Source of the DNA: Euglena gracilis
Taxonomy: Eukaryota > Euglenida > Euglenophyceae > Euglenales
Assembly: GCA_039621445.1 (NCBI GenBank)
Contig: CP154956.1
Location: 26,209,744-26,273,743 of the forward strand
Direction of reading: 5' to 3'
Length of the DNA: 64,000 bases
Part shown: positions 28,695 through 38,945 of the stretch, piece by piece
How positions within the stretch are numbered: the first letter of the stretch is position 1
Layout of the letters: each line of letters opens with the position of its first letter
The notes under the pieces: generated by a model
What the model saw: only the letters and a program-made list of their open reading frames with translations
The model's database searches: none
What the model was told of the DNA's origin: nothing
Position numbers and translations under genes: made by a program

Positions 28695-29279
28695 ATGATG
28701 CTCTCAGAATTTGCCCAAGGGCTCAACACATTGCAAGCCAAAACTGGCACAGAAAAGTTTTTCAGACATGTGGACCCAGGGCCCAATGCTTTTGCCATGA
28801 TGCTGTCAAATTTTGCCCCAGGGCTCAACACATTTCAAGCCAAAATGGGCACAGAAAAGGATTTCAGAGATGTGGCCCCAGGGCCCAAGGCTTTTGCCAT
28901 GATGCTGTCTAAATTTGCCCCAGGGCTCACCACATTTCAAGCCAATACCGGCACAGAAAAGTTTTTCAGTGATGTGGCCCCAGGGTCCAAGGCCTTTGCC
29001 ATGATGCTGTCAAATTTTGCCCCAGGGCTCAACACATTTCAAGCCAAAATGGGCACAGAAAAGTTTTTCAGAGATGTGGCCCCAGTGCCTCAGGCTTTTG
29101 CCACGATGCTGTCAAGTGTTGGCAAACGACTCAACACCTTTCCTGACATAATGCTCACAAGCACAGGAAACTTTTCCAACTTCCGCAACACACACCCCAG
29201 AAAAACATTCTGCAGACACGATCTGCACAAAAGTCGAATGCTTTCCCTTGTTGAACCCGCATGTTGCCCCATGGCTTGA
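28695..29279 (+). CDS. 34-residue tandem-repeat ORF of element A2
   Basis: 194 codons. Five 102-bp repeats encode units such as LSNFAPGLNTFQAKMGTEK, FFRDVAPGPKAFAMM. The frame is kept through all copies although the bases vary, which favours a coding role. It occupies the place between the spliced leader and the 2A sites, where element A has its Gln/Met-rich leader, so it may be this lineage's ORF1. No known domain. Amphipathic helix is likely. Confidence 0.5.
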   Translation: MMLSEFAQGLNTLQAKTGTEKFFRHVDPGPNAFAMMLSNFAPGLNTFQAKMGTEKDFRDVAPGPKAFAMMLSKFAPGLTTFQANTGTEKFFSDVAPGSKAFAMMLSNFAPGLNTFQAKMGTEKFFRDVAPVPQAFATMLSSVGKRLNTFPDIMLTSTGNFSNFRNTHPRKTFCRHDLHKSRMLSLVEPACCPMA

Positions 29280-29751
29280 CAAATTTCTTTAAATTGGGAC
29301 GACCGTCACCCCCAACCAAAACACACCTTCCCAGCCCACCCGACCACCTTGGCAGGAAGCGGAAGTTTGCTAATGTGCGGAGACATCCACCTCCACCCCG
29401 GACCTCCAGCCTTCCATGCGTCACACCGCACCCATCCCTCACCTCCGGACCCACTGCGCATCACACAGGAGACCGGCTGGTCGGGCCGAGGCAGCCTTAT
29501 GACATGTGGCAACGTCGAGAGCAACCATGGACCCTCGGCTGATCGACAGGCGCCCACCGTCGGCAGAAAAGGCAGTGCAGCACCACCCCAGCCCCAGAAG
29601 AGCCCCGCCACCTGAGGCTATCCCAGACTTGGCACACCCCGGGGACGACGTCCCTGCGGCCATGGTCGTTGACCGCAACGGCAACAGCTCGGACCTCCGA
29701 CAGCTGAACGCTCCGCGTCTCATTATTCCACCGCAGCCGAAGTTTGGGGGC

Positions 29752-31064
29752 CCCAGGATGACCTTGGTTGTGATAACACAAAAGTACTTCATCAACCAAG
29801 TCACGGGGTATACAATATTTATATCCCGCATCATCGCGGTAAACCAACCGTAAAGGGGAAAGGGAATAATTATGTACAACCTCGCCATTGCGCAGTCTGT
29901 GCACTATCGTGCTATATACAGGGTCATTGGAATAATCCCATTCGCGAAAGAAGAGGGGGGAAGGAGATTCAGATCGCCTAATGCGACGGGGACCAGGTGT
30001 GCGGCCTCGCCGCCTTCTCCCCGTATAGGAGAGACTGGCAACGAACGAAAAATCGATGAAACGGGAAAGGAATCCAACATATCGTCGGCTGCGTCATATC
30101 GACGTGCAAATTCATCAGCCCCTTGGCTTCCATGAAAGGTGGCATCACCTTCATCCAGGTTACCGGGGTAATGCCAAGGTGCTCGACTGAGCGGGTCTGC
30201 TACTTTTTGTGTATGGCCAGGGGTATATACAACCCCTAGGTTGAACTGGCTCAAAAATTCATGCCATCGGCATCTTCGGCCTACGGATGACATGGCTTTG
30301 TTGAGATCCTCGGTATACCAGTGTTGAAGACTCTCATGGTCAGTCAACACCAGTATTTGCACCAAGGAGCTGGCGACCCAGCTACGCAATTTTTGTAAAA
30401 TCAGTACGATTGCGTACGTTTCCTTCTCTCGGATACTCCATTTAACTTGGCCTTTGCCATCTTCACCTTGTAGCTTTCTACTGAAGAATGCTACAGGGCG
30501 TAATTCGTTAGCCGCGTTATGCTGGCTTAGGAGTCCGCCTACAGCATAATCGCTGCTATCGACTTCTAGCACATAAGGCTTGTAGGGATCCGCGATGTCG
30601 AGTACGACATTTTCAAGCATTAGCTTTTTAATGCTCTCTAGAGCTTCACGCATATCTGCGTCCCATTTGACTTTGGTATTTTCGGGTGCGCGATTTTTGA
30701 GTTGCCTCGATAGAGGTACCGCGATTTTCGCGAAATCTTTCATGTAAATCGCGTAATATTGCGCTAATCCCAAAAATCCTTTCAAATGGGTGATGGTCTT
30801 GATGACCTCAGGTGTCCATTTCTTAATGCCCTCTAGTTTGCTAGTCGCCGCTCGGCGTTGGCCATTATTGAGAATGTGACCGCAAAACTTTATCGTTTCA
30901 CGAAATAAGTGCATTTTGGCACCTTTGACAAAGAGTCTGTGTTTGAGAAATGCGGCTAATACCGCGCGAACATCACGATGGTGAATGTCGAGAATATTCT
31001 CGTGTGTATTCGCTGAAGGAGGGGGGGGTACCAACCAAAACATCATCAATGTATACCAGCGCAA
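29752..31064 (-). CDS. M1 RNase H and integrase N-terminus
   Basis: It begins just after the RT active site (same region in a shifted frame). Connection region: GHILNNGQRRAATSKLEGIK, LKGFLGLAQYYAIYMKDF. RNase H: VLEVDSSDYAVGGLLSQH, RPVAFFSRKL, EKETYAIVLILQKLRSWV, VLTDHESLQHW, HTQKVADPLSRAPW. After a Pro/Ser-rich linker an ORF (29904-29497) carries KYCIPRDLVDEVLLCYHNQ, the HH half of the integrase zinc domain. The DDE core is absent. RNase H residues are intact. Confidence 0.8.
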
Positions 31065-32166
31065 ACGGTAAATCCCGTAAGACCCATTGGATCATGCGCT
31101 GAAACATTGCTGGTCCATTCTTAACACCCATTGGTAAAACCGTCCATTGGTAAACACCTTTGGATGTTACAAAAGCCGTATAGGCTTGCGAATCGGGATC
31201 CAGATGTATTTGGTGGAAACCATCCTCCAGGTCGAAAATTGACCACAAGTGGTTATCCGCTTGTTTTGTGATAAGGTCCTCTATTAGAGGTAACGGGAAT
31301 GGGTCATCCTTAGTCTGTGAGTTTAAGTACCGATAATCCAGTACTAGCCTCCACTTTTTCTGACCTGATGGGTCTGGGGGCTTAGGAACCACAAAAGCTT
31401 GGGAGGTCCATTCACTCTTGGAAGGGATGATCCACTTCCGCTCTATGAGCTTTTCAATCATTTCATTGAGAGCTATCTCTCGTTCTCCGGAACAACGGAA
31501 AAATTTCCGGTGCATTGGCTTTGCGCCTTCCTTAAGCTCTATCTTACAAACTCCAAAAGGTCCGCGAATAGCGGGATCTATATCGCAAGCGTAAACAGGA
31601 TTTTCCAAAACACCAGAAAATTCGCGACTGATGCGCGTACAGAATTCTGCTGATTTCGGGTGCTGTCCTGCACTTTCAATGACAGCGGAAACCTGTTTAT
31701 GGGTCATATCGACCATAGGGGGTTCCGAACGGGGATGCCTATCGGCATTATGCACAAAAGCCGTATCGGCTCCCACATAGTCGGTATGATCCAACACACT
31801 AACATTCAGGGGTGGAGATTGAGAAACATGAAAAGCATCAAAGAAACAAACACGGAAAATGATTTCTTGAAAAGGTGGTAATACCACTCCACGGAAATCC
31901 TCGAATAGAGGAACATCGTTTGGTAGGTCCCACCAATAAAATGTGACATAAGTCAAATTTTGAAACCATTCCGCTTCGGGATTCACAGGAACAAGTAATG
32001 CGCCTCGCGCTTGATCCTGGAAAATTTTATCTACAACAAGCGGGATAAGTTTCAGGGGGGGGATGCATCCATAGGATAGTGTCTCCCCAAAACTTATCAA
32101 AAGCGTTAGAATGTTGCGACCAATGTCGCGGTAATCGCGAATGCGCGTTGGAGGAGAATGCATCAA
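30973..32166 (-). CDS. M1 reverse transcriptase
   Basis: 397 codons. The first part (VVDKIFQDQARGALLVPVN, AEWFQNLTYVTFYWWD) is the C-terminal half of the Dam-like domain. RT then has KWRLVLDYRYLNSQT, SIFDLEDGFHQIHLDP (motif A Asp), QWTVLPMGVKNGPAMFQR and YIDDVLVG (motif C). The frame shifts at a G8 run (31020-31027) right after the active site. Typical Ty3/Gypsy RT with all catalytic aspartates. Confidence 0.85.
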   Translation of the reverse strand: MMHSPPTRIRDYRDIGRNILTLLISFGETLSYGCIPPLKLIPLVVDKIFQDQARGALLVPVNPEAEWFQNLTYVTFYWWDLPNDVPLFEDFRGVVLPPFQEIIFRVCFFDAFHVSQSPPLNVSVLDHTDYVGADTAFVHNADRHPRSEPPMVDMTHKQVSAVIESAGQHPKSAEFCTRISREFSGVLENPVYACDIDPAIRGPFGVCKIELKEGAKPMHRKFFRCSGEREIALNEMIEKLIERKWIIPSKSEWTSQAFVVPKPPDPSGQKKWRLVLDYRYLNSQTKDDPFPLPLIEDLITKQADNHLWSIFDLEDGFHQIHLDPDSQAYTAFVTSKGVYQWTVLPMGVKNGPAMFQRMIQWVLRDLPFALVYIDDVLVGTPPSFSEYTREYSRHSPS

Positions 32167-32569
32167 TTTCCAAGGTCAAATCAAAAGAATCCGCCATATC
32201 GGCGATTTTTGAAAACCAATGTTTCAAAATTCGATATTGACCAAATTGAAAAGCATTCCAGGTATCCTTGGTGTACTTGGAGATCTGCTCAACATCCTGA
32301 AGGGGGGGAACACGCTGTAACATAGAACAAGGAAATTGTGAATCATCCACATACATCTCCATAGGACTCAATCCAGGGGGGGCATGGGTGGGTTGGGCAT
32401 ATACCCAATCATCGGTGATGCGCGATAGCGCGGAATGCGCGATATGCGCGGGATTCGCACTATGTGTGGGAAGCGCGATATGCATGGAATTCGCACTATG
32501 TGCGGGAAAGCGCGATATGCGCGGGGGAGTTGGAGAGCGCCATAGGCGCATAGGGAGCGCTATGCGCAA
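31780..32569 (-). CDS. M1 Dam-like (N6-adenine MTase-type) domain, altered catalytic motif
   Basis: Reads LEIDAFSSNAHSRLPRHW, SNAFDKFWGDTILWMHPP, then, after a shift at the G7 run at about 32056, LKLIPLVVDKIFQDQARG and ALLVPVN. This is the layout of the Dam-like domain found in some retroelements (D-x-F-[AS]-x4-N, [DN]AF-x3-W, [DN]PP[FY], then a vP-W segment). Here the NPPF/DPPY motif reads HPPL, so methyl transfer is doubtful. It lies between protease and RT, unlike in element E. Confidence 0.55.
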
Positions 32570-33857
32570 ATCCGAAGAGGGAGGCTATGCCTTTGCACTG
32601 TAGTGCTCGATTCACTTTCGCGAATTGCGAAAAACTGCCAAGTGGATTTGTGAGCTGTGCATAATTACCAAGTGTGCTGATGGGTGTATCACCCATGGTA
32701 TCAAGGCTGTGTACCTTTTGGTTATCTATTAAATCCGTACCAAGTGTAGAGGTACCACTACCAGGTGTAGGGGGGGAAAAATTCCCGGTTGCGGGATCCA
32801 ATCGGATTAGTTTGGAAGTTTCAACAAGACATCCACAATCAAAATCATGGTAAGCGGAAATTCTCCGACAGTGAGCGCATTGGTAGGAGGGTTGGTGCAT
32901 GTGGTGCGCGTTTGTGTGGGTGTCAGTGCATAAGTTGGTGTCGGTTGGGGTAGCTGCTGGGGGGTGTACAGGGGTGTCTGAAATCGACACACCTGGTGGA
33001 AAACGAAAAAGTTGTGCAGCTGGGCGGCTACTCGACACCGTTATAACTTCAGGCCTTTGGGCTTTCGCCTGGGAACCCAGCGAAACGTGCGGGGTTAAGC
33101 TACTGGCTTTCCCTACCGCATGGGAAACGAGCGGTAAAAGTGCGGTGGGTAGGGGGGCAGCTTTCTCTTTACCCCTAGGGTAGGAAACGGTGTTTTCGGT
33201 TGTGGAAAACGTTGTGGAAATGCGGGGGGACATCCTGGGGGATGTCACGGGGAACAAGTTCGGGGGTGTGGTGTGTGTGCGGGGGGTAGTGCGCAAACCG
33301 TGCGAAGGACAATCCACCACCAATCGGTGTTGCCGGAGGAACGGAAAACCGAGTATGACATCTGACCCGGCGATATTCGCCTCGAATGCCCAAGTACCCA
33401 GAAAATTTTGGAATTGTGGGGGGGGGGTGTGGTGCTTCGGGATAATGGGGAGGACTATGTCCAAAATGCATCCCAAGTCACCACCGCACATGGGGCTGTT
33501 GTCAGCGGTCATAATTTTGATGGGATTCTTGGCATGAACCAAGAGGGGGGTGGGTATAAGTCCTTTGCGGAAAAGAAGGGGGATTCGACACCCTGTGTCG
33601 ACTAAAATTTTGGCTCGTGCACAGAAATTTTGAGTTTTGATTTTCGCTTGGACCAAAAGTTCCATGGGGGGTACGCAAAGCGAAGGGTCGGGTGTAAAAT
33701 TGTTGTTGCGCCAACTGTTCCATGACCCTTGGCTTACTTTGCTCAACATTCCACGCAAAAATTTGGCGCGGGGAGTGGGGGACCCGAAAATTTTCCGGGT
33801 ACCGACCAAAAAGACCGATGGGCAGGGGGGGCAGGGGTGATCAGTTCCTACCTCCAT
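32496..33857 (-). CDS. M1 aspartic protease and linker
   Basis: Retropepsin motif AKILVDTGCRIPLLF near the start and SDVILGFPFLRQHRLVVDC later give the D-T-G and hydrophobic-G pair of a half-protease. A long Ser/Pro/His-rich linker follows. It is in frame with gag across a single TAG (33903-33905), so Gag-Pro could be made by stop readthrough. It ends in a GCGC-rich minisatellite at about 32410-32550, where the frame changes. Confidence 0.75.
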   Translation of the reverse strand: MEVGTDHPCPPCPSVFLVGTRKIFGSPTPRAKFLRGMLSKVSQGSWNSWRNNNFTPDPSLCVPPMELLVQAKIKTQNFCARAKILVDTGCRIPLLFRKGLIPTPLLVHAKNPIKIMTADNSPMCGGDLGCILDIVLPIIPKHHTPPPQFQNFLGTWAFEANIAGSDVILGFPFLRQHRLVVDCPSHGLRTTPRTHTTPPNLFPVTSPRMSPRISTTFSTTENTVSYPRGKEKAAPLPTALLPLVSHAVGKASSLTPHVSLGSQAKAQRPEVITVSSSRPAAQLFRFPPGVSISDTPVHPPAATPTDTNLCTDTHTNAHHMHQPSYQCAHCRRISAYHDFDCGCLVETSKLIRLDPATGNFSPPTPGSGTSTLGTDLIDNQKVHSLDTMGDTPISTLGNYAQLTNPLGSFSQFAKVNRALQCKGIASLFGFAHSAPYAPMALSNSPAHIALSRT

Positions 33858-33902
33858 CTGTTCATCAGCCCAGAGGTCCGTGCCCTCAGACCTCGGGCTC
33901 CC

Positions 33903-36900
33903 CTACTCCATATCGGAGTCGGCCTTTTGGCCTATGGTGGACTTCCTAGAGTAAATTGCGCGTATCGCGCGAATGGCATTCCTGTCTTCCACCAGCTCAT
34001 CCTCGGTGCTCTCATCCCCCTCCCTGCCCGAAGCCAGGTCTTTTTCCTCGATAGGGGATATTTTGAAACCAACCCGCTGCCTATTGGCAGAACCGCGATT
34101 GGAATCGCGAGGACCATGACTAGGGCGTGGAGAGCGGGAACGGGGGCACTTGGATGAATGGTGGTCTTTAGACCCACAAAGGGAACAACAGGTTCGCGAA
34201 TGCGATGTTCTTTTGGCATCATAGCGACGCGGGGAGCGGTTATTCGCTCGACCGCGGTTGGATCGCGAAGAGGATGACCCACTTCGCGACCGAGATCGCG
34301 AAGAATCGCTATTGGCCTCCCGATTGCGGGTAGGGGGACGGGGGGACCGACCTCGCGGTTTGAAACCACGTACGCTATTGCGGTGGGGTGAACGGGAACG
34401 CGGTCTTCCATCACCCGATCGGCATCCCGACCGCTGCGAATGCGCAGATCGTGAGGAACGCGAACTCCAGGAAGAGAGGGATCCTCGGGGGCTCTTACTG
34501 CGCTTTCGCGCTTGGGGGTTCAGACATTCGCGAGACATATGTCCCGGTTGATTACACAAAAAGCACACTTTGTCCGAAACTTGGTCAGAAGAGCGCGAAT
34601 AGCGCGGTTTGGATTCCCGTGTCGGGGATTTGGGGTTTGAGCACGGATAGCGCGTTTTGGAATCACTCGATGGTGATTTTGGTGATTTTGGAGGGGTAGT
34701 CATTTGGACTGCATGGACTGAACCGGTGGGTACACCCGCGATAGGGTGGTGGTGATATGCCGATTCAATTTGTCCCAGAAGTTGTGATAACTTCATTTGT
34801 TTGGAAATATAATTCCATCTCTCATCGAGAGTCAAAATGTGTCCCGCGAGTTCCTCGTGGTGAATTTCCTTGATGAGTTTGGGGATGTAGCGCAGTAATA
34901 CCGCATCAAATTGTTCTTTGATTTGCTTTTCCCCTAACTCATCAACCTCGGCTGCTAATGCAAGCCACTTGGAGAACCACAAGTCTATCGACTTCCATTT
35001 GCGGTCCGGGGGGGGTGAATTGCCGCCATTTGTTTTCCAGACTGATTCTGGAAACCAAACTGGAGCATGAGGAAGCGTATTGCTCAACCAACTCTTCAAA
35101 AGAAATGCGCCTGCCAAGGACCAATTGTCTGGCGCGTTCTTTTTCATCCCTTGGGAGGCAATCGATGAATTCCATCTTGATTACCTCGTGGTTGTCATCT
35201 TGGGTGGGTCCCTTCAAATCCCAATAATATTCCCAATCGCGGAAAAATTGTTTCCACGTGGTGGGGTCACAGTCCCATTGGGGCTTCACCTTGTTCGCTA
35301 TCGCGATGGTGCCTTTGAAATCTTTCTGAGAAACCCGTGGCCCTTCGGTGGTCTTCCAGGGGCGTGGGCCCGGGCGCGAAATCGCACCATGTGCAGGTAC
35401 TCTGGTGGTTGCACCAAGGGTATTGTTCGGGTTATTTTTCGATTGCGCATGGAACATACCACTTAGTGTACCATAGGTACCAAGCAAATTTGGGGAATCG
35501 CGATTGCGCGAATGGTGATGCGGTTGCGCATGCGGGGGTGAGGTATCACATGGTTGCACCATTGGTGCTACTAAGCGAATTTGGGATGTGTGACCAATAC
35601 CCGGTGTGTGGGTGAGGATCATACCACGAATGAGTTCGGATTCCCGAATCTCTTGATTTAAGAGTGGGGTGGGTCTGGTTTTTGTTTGAAAACCCGACTC
35701 ATCGTCCGAAAACTCGTCCATTGGGACTGGTAATGCCAGTGGGGGAACCACCGCATGAGCGGAAACGCGATTTGGTGGCAATGTGCCTGTGGACTCGGGA
35801 ATTGGTGCGCGAATAGCGCTTTTGGAGCTGGAAGATGCGGCACGTGTGCCAACCATACCCGATTGCGGGTTTTGGAGGATGGAACACAGTTGTGCGTGAA
35901 TTTGGTCCAAATTTGTCGCAAATTCATGCACACTTTGCTCCAAATGGTCAACAACCTGCCAATTGTCGGTTATCCGACTCACATCCTCCTGCAAACGCTT
36001 AATCCGCCTACGGTATGAGGGTAGTTCATCCAAAAGCGGGATTTTGTCAGAAATTGATTGAAAATCGTGCGAAATCGCACCAAACCCAGTGTCCAATTCC
36101 TGTACTCTTGTCACCAAAGTGCGCATCGCACTGCAAATGACCTCCAATTGTGGAGATGGCTTGGTGGGGTGGTCCGAATGCGGACTTTTGACTTTTTCAG
36201 CCATTGGCTGTTCCATTAAGACGGAAACTTGCGCGGATAGCGCGGTAATGTCATTTTGCAGTTTTGTGACATCCTGCTTCACCGTTATCTCGGTGTTCAT
36301 GAGACTGTCACAAAATCCTTGCATGATTTGGTGATTTTCCGCGCGCATTTCAGCGGTAATCTTGTCCAAGTGTGTTTTTGGGAATGTGGGGGTGGGTGTT
36401 GGTAACGGCAATGTGCCTTGGTGTGGTGATTGCACCTGAAGCATTTTTGTGCTCATTTCTTGCATGTGTTTGTGCAAATCCGCTATCGCGGTTTGAATGC
36501 CGGTAACATCCGGGATCTTACCAGCTACTTCCGCATAGCGGGTGTGCAACTTAGCCAATGAGGCTTCAATGTTACCAACATCCTGTTGTAACCGTTTGTG
36601 CAAATCGGACATGGTGGCTTTGAGTCCACTAATATCCGGTGTTGGTGCACGGGTTGCCGCATTGCGGTTTTGCAAATCCGTGATTGCGGTTCGGAATTCC
36701 ATTGTGTCATTTTGTCACTGTTGTTGCAAATTCTCAATCCTACTCGGGATATTGGCGGTTTGGGTGTGCAAACTTGCAATTTCAGCGGGAATCTCACCAC
36801 AATGGCAAGATTTCTGCTCCGATCGTGAAAGTCTTTCCTCCAATTGTTGCACATACGTGCGGGGGGCAAAACTTTCATTGGCTTGGGCAGAAAAGTTGGC

Positions 36901-38095
36901 AAAATTCGCGGAATCACCGCTCAGTTGGAAAATGCGCTGTTGCGCTTCCTGAAATGCGGTTGCAAGTGTGGAGAATTGCTCCATGGTAATAAATTGTCCC
37001 AGATCGGGATTTTTGATGGGGGGCTCATGCAAGTTTTGTTGCAATTGTGGAAAAATTGCCGTAATTGGCTCCAATTGATGAGACAAAGCTTGCAAACTAT
37101 GTTGCATGTTGGAGAAAATCGCATCATTGCGAGATTGTGTTTCACACATGGCTTCACTCACTTTTTGGAAGTGTTGTGGCAAATATGCCTGCAAATGTGT
37201 GTCTAAACCTTGACGCAAAGTTGCGAGGTCCACATTGGTGGATTGAAAGTTTGTTTGGCAATATTGGCCAACATCACGCACATAACTCCAAAGGTAATTG
37301 AGCTTGCGTTCTACAACCTTTTGGTTGTTCTCATCAAAATCCAAAACCTTGTTAAGTGTCATAGCGCAATCCGTTACACAAGTGTGGACATGGGAAATTT
37401 GCCGCGTTAGCGGGTGGTCCACTGGAAGATTTGCGACTATACGCTGAATTACGGTGATGGGTTGAGGGGAAATATTTTCCAACTCTTCCGCATCACTGCT
37501 CATGGACTCTGTAGGACTTGTATAAGCCGGAACTGTCAAACGCATCTCCGGATGCCATGGTAATGCCGGAAAAGAACCCGTATCGGGTGGTGCGGGCAAT
37601 TGTCCAATCGGACTTGTGGGGGGAAGCATAGGGGGGGGCTGAAAGAAACATGGTGTTTCTAATCCACCCTCACCAAAAATTTGCCGTGGCGTATCCGCCT
37701 CAGAGTCCAATGTGCCTATCGGCACCACTGCGAGATCTCGCTGGGGGGAATGGGTGTTAGCCGATCGGCTTTCCAACAAAAGGGGTTGTGCCTGTTGGGC
37801 ATGGGGTTGCTCTACAGAGCTTGACACCGATAGGTGTTGGGATGCCCATTGGGCGGGGGGGAGGATTACTCGACACACGCGGGGAAGGAGGATTACCTTT
37901 GGAATGAGTCAATGTGTGAATACCCCTATGGGGTTGTGAATGCTCAATAGAGCTGGTCAATGGTGCTGCATGTTCAAGTCCACGAAGTGAACCAATCAAT
38001 GCAGCGTAGTCGATGGGAGTTGTGCTCTGCATTTTTAAGGCAAAAAACGCAAAAACCAAGTGTATATTGTGGGTAAAATGCAGGAACAAGTGCAA
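33903..38095 (-). pseudogene. M1 gag (coiled coil, capsid, two zinc knuckles, RS domain)
   Basis: It starts MQSTTPIDYAALIGSLRG at 38095, runs through several frames to 37878-36715 and 36702-34942 (joined by an in-frame TGA), then 35147-33903 after a shift at G8 (35009). The middle is rich in predicted coiled coil (repeated ISGLKATMSDLHKRL, VTGIQTAIADLHKHM type blocks). Capsid-like DPTTWKQFFRDWEYYWDLK and MEFIDCLPRDEKERARQLV follow. Two C-x2-C-x4-H-x4-C knuckles (CFLCNQPGHMSREC, CSLCGSKDHHSSKC) flank about 100 resid of RS/SR-rich sequence, as in splicing factors. Related to fragment H at 58073. Confidence 0.8.
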
Positions 38096-38295
38096 AAAAG
38101 AGGGGATAGTATAAAATGTAAGCAGAGACCCGAACTCTGAGGTTTGAAGCAGCGTATACTGCGAACCGTCAGAGGACGTGTCCGTGCGTACGGCTTTGGC
38201 CGGAAACGGCTTGTAGTGCCTGTGGTCGCCTATAGGCGGGGCACCACGCGACCGTTTGCGGTCAAAAGGATTGAAAAACCTAAACTGCTACCAAG

Positions 38296-38722
38296 TGTAC
38301 GTCCAACCTTTCCTCGCTTTCGCCCTTTGGTGCGCAAAAGGAAAAAGTTGGAGTAACAGGGAAAATTGAAAAGAATAGTATAAAAGTTCCTTGCCCTTTT
38401 CCCCAATTAAGAGGCAGAGCACAAGACGGGGTAGAAGCCCTATGGGTTACGGACCAGGAAAGTGACAAGTGTCCTTTCAGGACTTCAAAATGTGAAAAAG
38501 CAAACTCGGAAATCAAGTCTTGCAAAGACAAAATGGAAAGAAAAGAATACCACCTGTGGAGAGGAGAACCAGAATTAGGCTTTGGTATTCCTAATTCAGG
38601 CCGTTGGCCATCCGTAGGAATACCACCTAGCATAGTACTGTGTATGGGGCTCAGAGCTATATCTGGCCGTAGGCTTATACCTACATACACAGTACCATGG
38701 CCTTACGGCTGCCTGGTACACA
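38296..38722 (-). repeat. M1 5' LTR (427 bp) and primer-binding site
   Basis: On the + strand it begins TGTACGTCC and ends CTGCCTGGTACACA; the same ends bound 62756-63154, the 3' LTR of a related element. On the minus strand the LTR runs TGTGTACCAGG ... GGACGTACA, followed by CT and TTGGTAGCAG, a primer-binding-site-like sequence (38284-38295). The interiors of the two LTRs are diverged. Inferred from shared ends; no second M1 LTR remains. Confidence 0.6.
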
Positions 38723-38945
38723 CTAATTTGCAGGATGTCCTCCTTTGCCGACCCAGCACAGTCCTCCACGTCCCGGCCGCCAACCATCGCGACGTGACGG
38801 AAACATTGGCTGATGTCATCACTGAGTATGTGACCAAACCAGACGGTGACAGTCTGTTCCCAGTCATGGCCTTCCCCAAGCTGGTACTGCGGACTGTCCC
38901 CAGCAGCGGCCAGGAGGCAGCAGAAGACGTCTCCACAGCCATCAC
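38723..38945 (+). pseudogene. element A2 RT region, continuation after M1
   Basis: LQDVLLCRPSTVLHVPAAN, HRDVTETLADVITEYV, FPVMAFPKLVLRTVPS align with element A (IHLPSACQQYVFDTMADVIT, SFPKFVLRP). The coding similarity stops near 38945 where repeat F begins. The RT catalytic core is not present. Confidence 0.7.

Larger units (their letters stand above)
28316..29750 (+). mobile_element. non-LTR element A2, 5' part (interrupted)
   Basis: Spliced leader, a 34-residue repeat ORF, two decayed 2A sites (CGDIHLHPGP at about 29378-29407; CGNVESNHGP at about 29503-29532), then DLAHPGDDVPAAMVVDRNG, which aligns with DLAHPDRDAAMIIDSAG of element A. The RT reading breaks off at about 29750 at a minus-strand LTR element and resumes at 38723 (LQDVLLCRPSTVLHVPAANH aligns with A). 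Both 2A copies have lost consensus residues. Confidence 0.75.
29751..38722 (-). mobile_element. Ty3/Gypsy-like LTR element M1 (minus strand), 3' end missing
   Basis: Order on the minus strand: 5' LTR (38296-38722), gag, protease, Dam-like domain, RT, RNase H, start of integrase. The integrase stops inside its H-x-H zinc region (YHNQGHPGAPK) at about 29752, and no 3' LTR is present, so the insertion is truncated or later deleted. It splits non-LTR element A2. Frame breaks occur at G-runs (35009, 32056, 31020) and at two in-frame stops (TGA at about 36715, TAG at 33903-33905). Confidence 0.85.
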
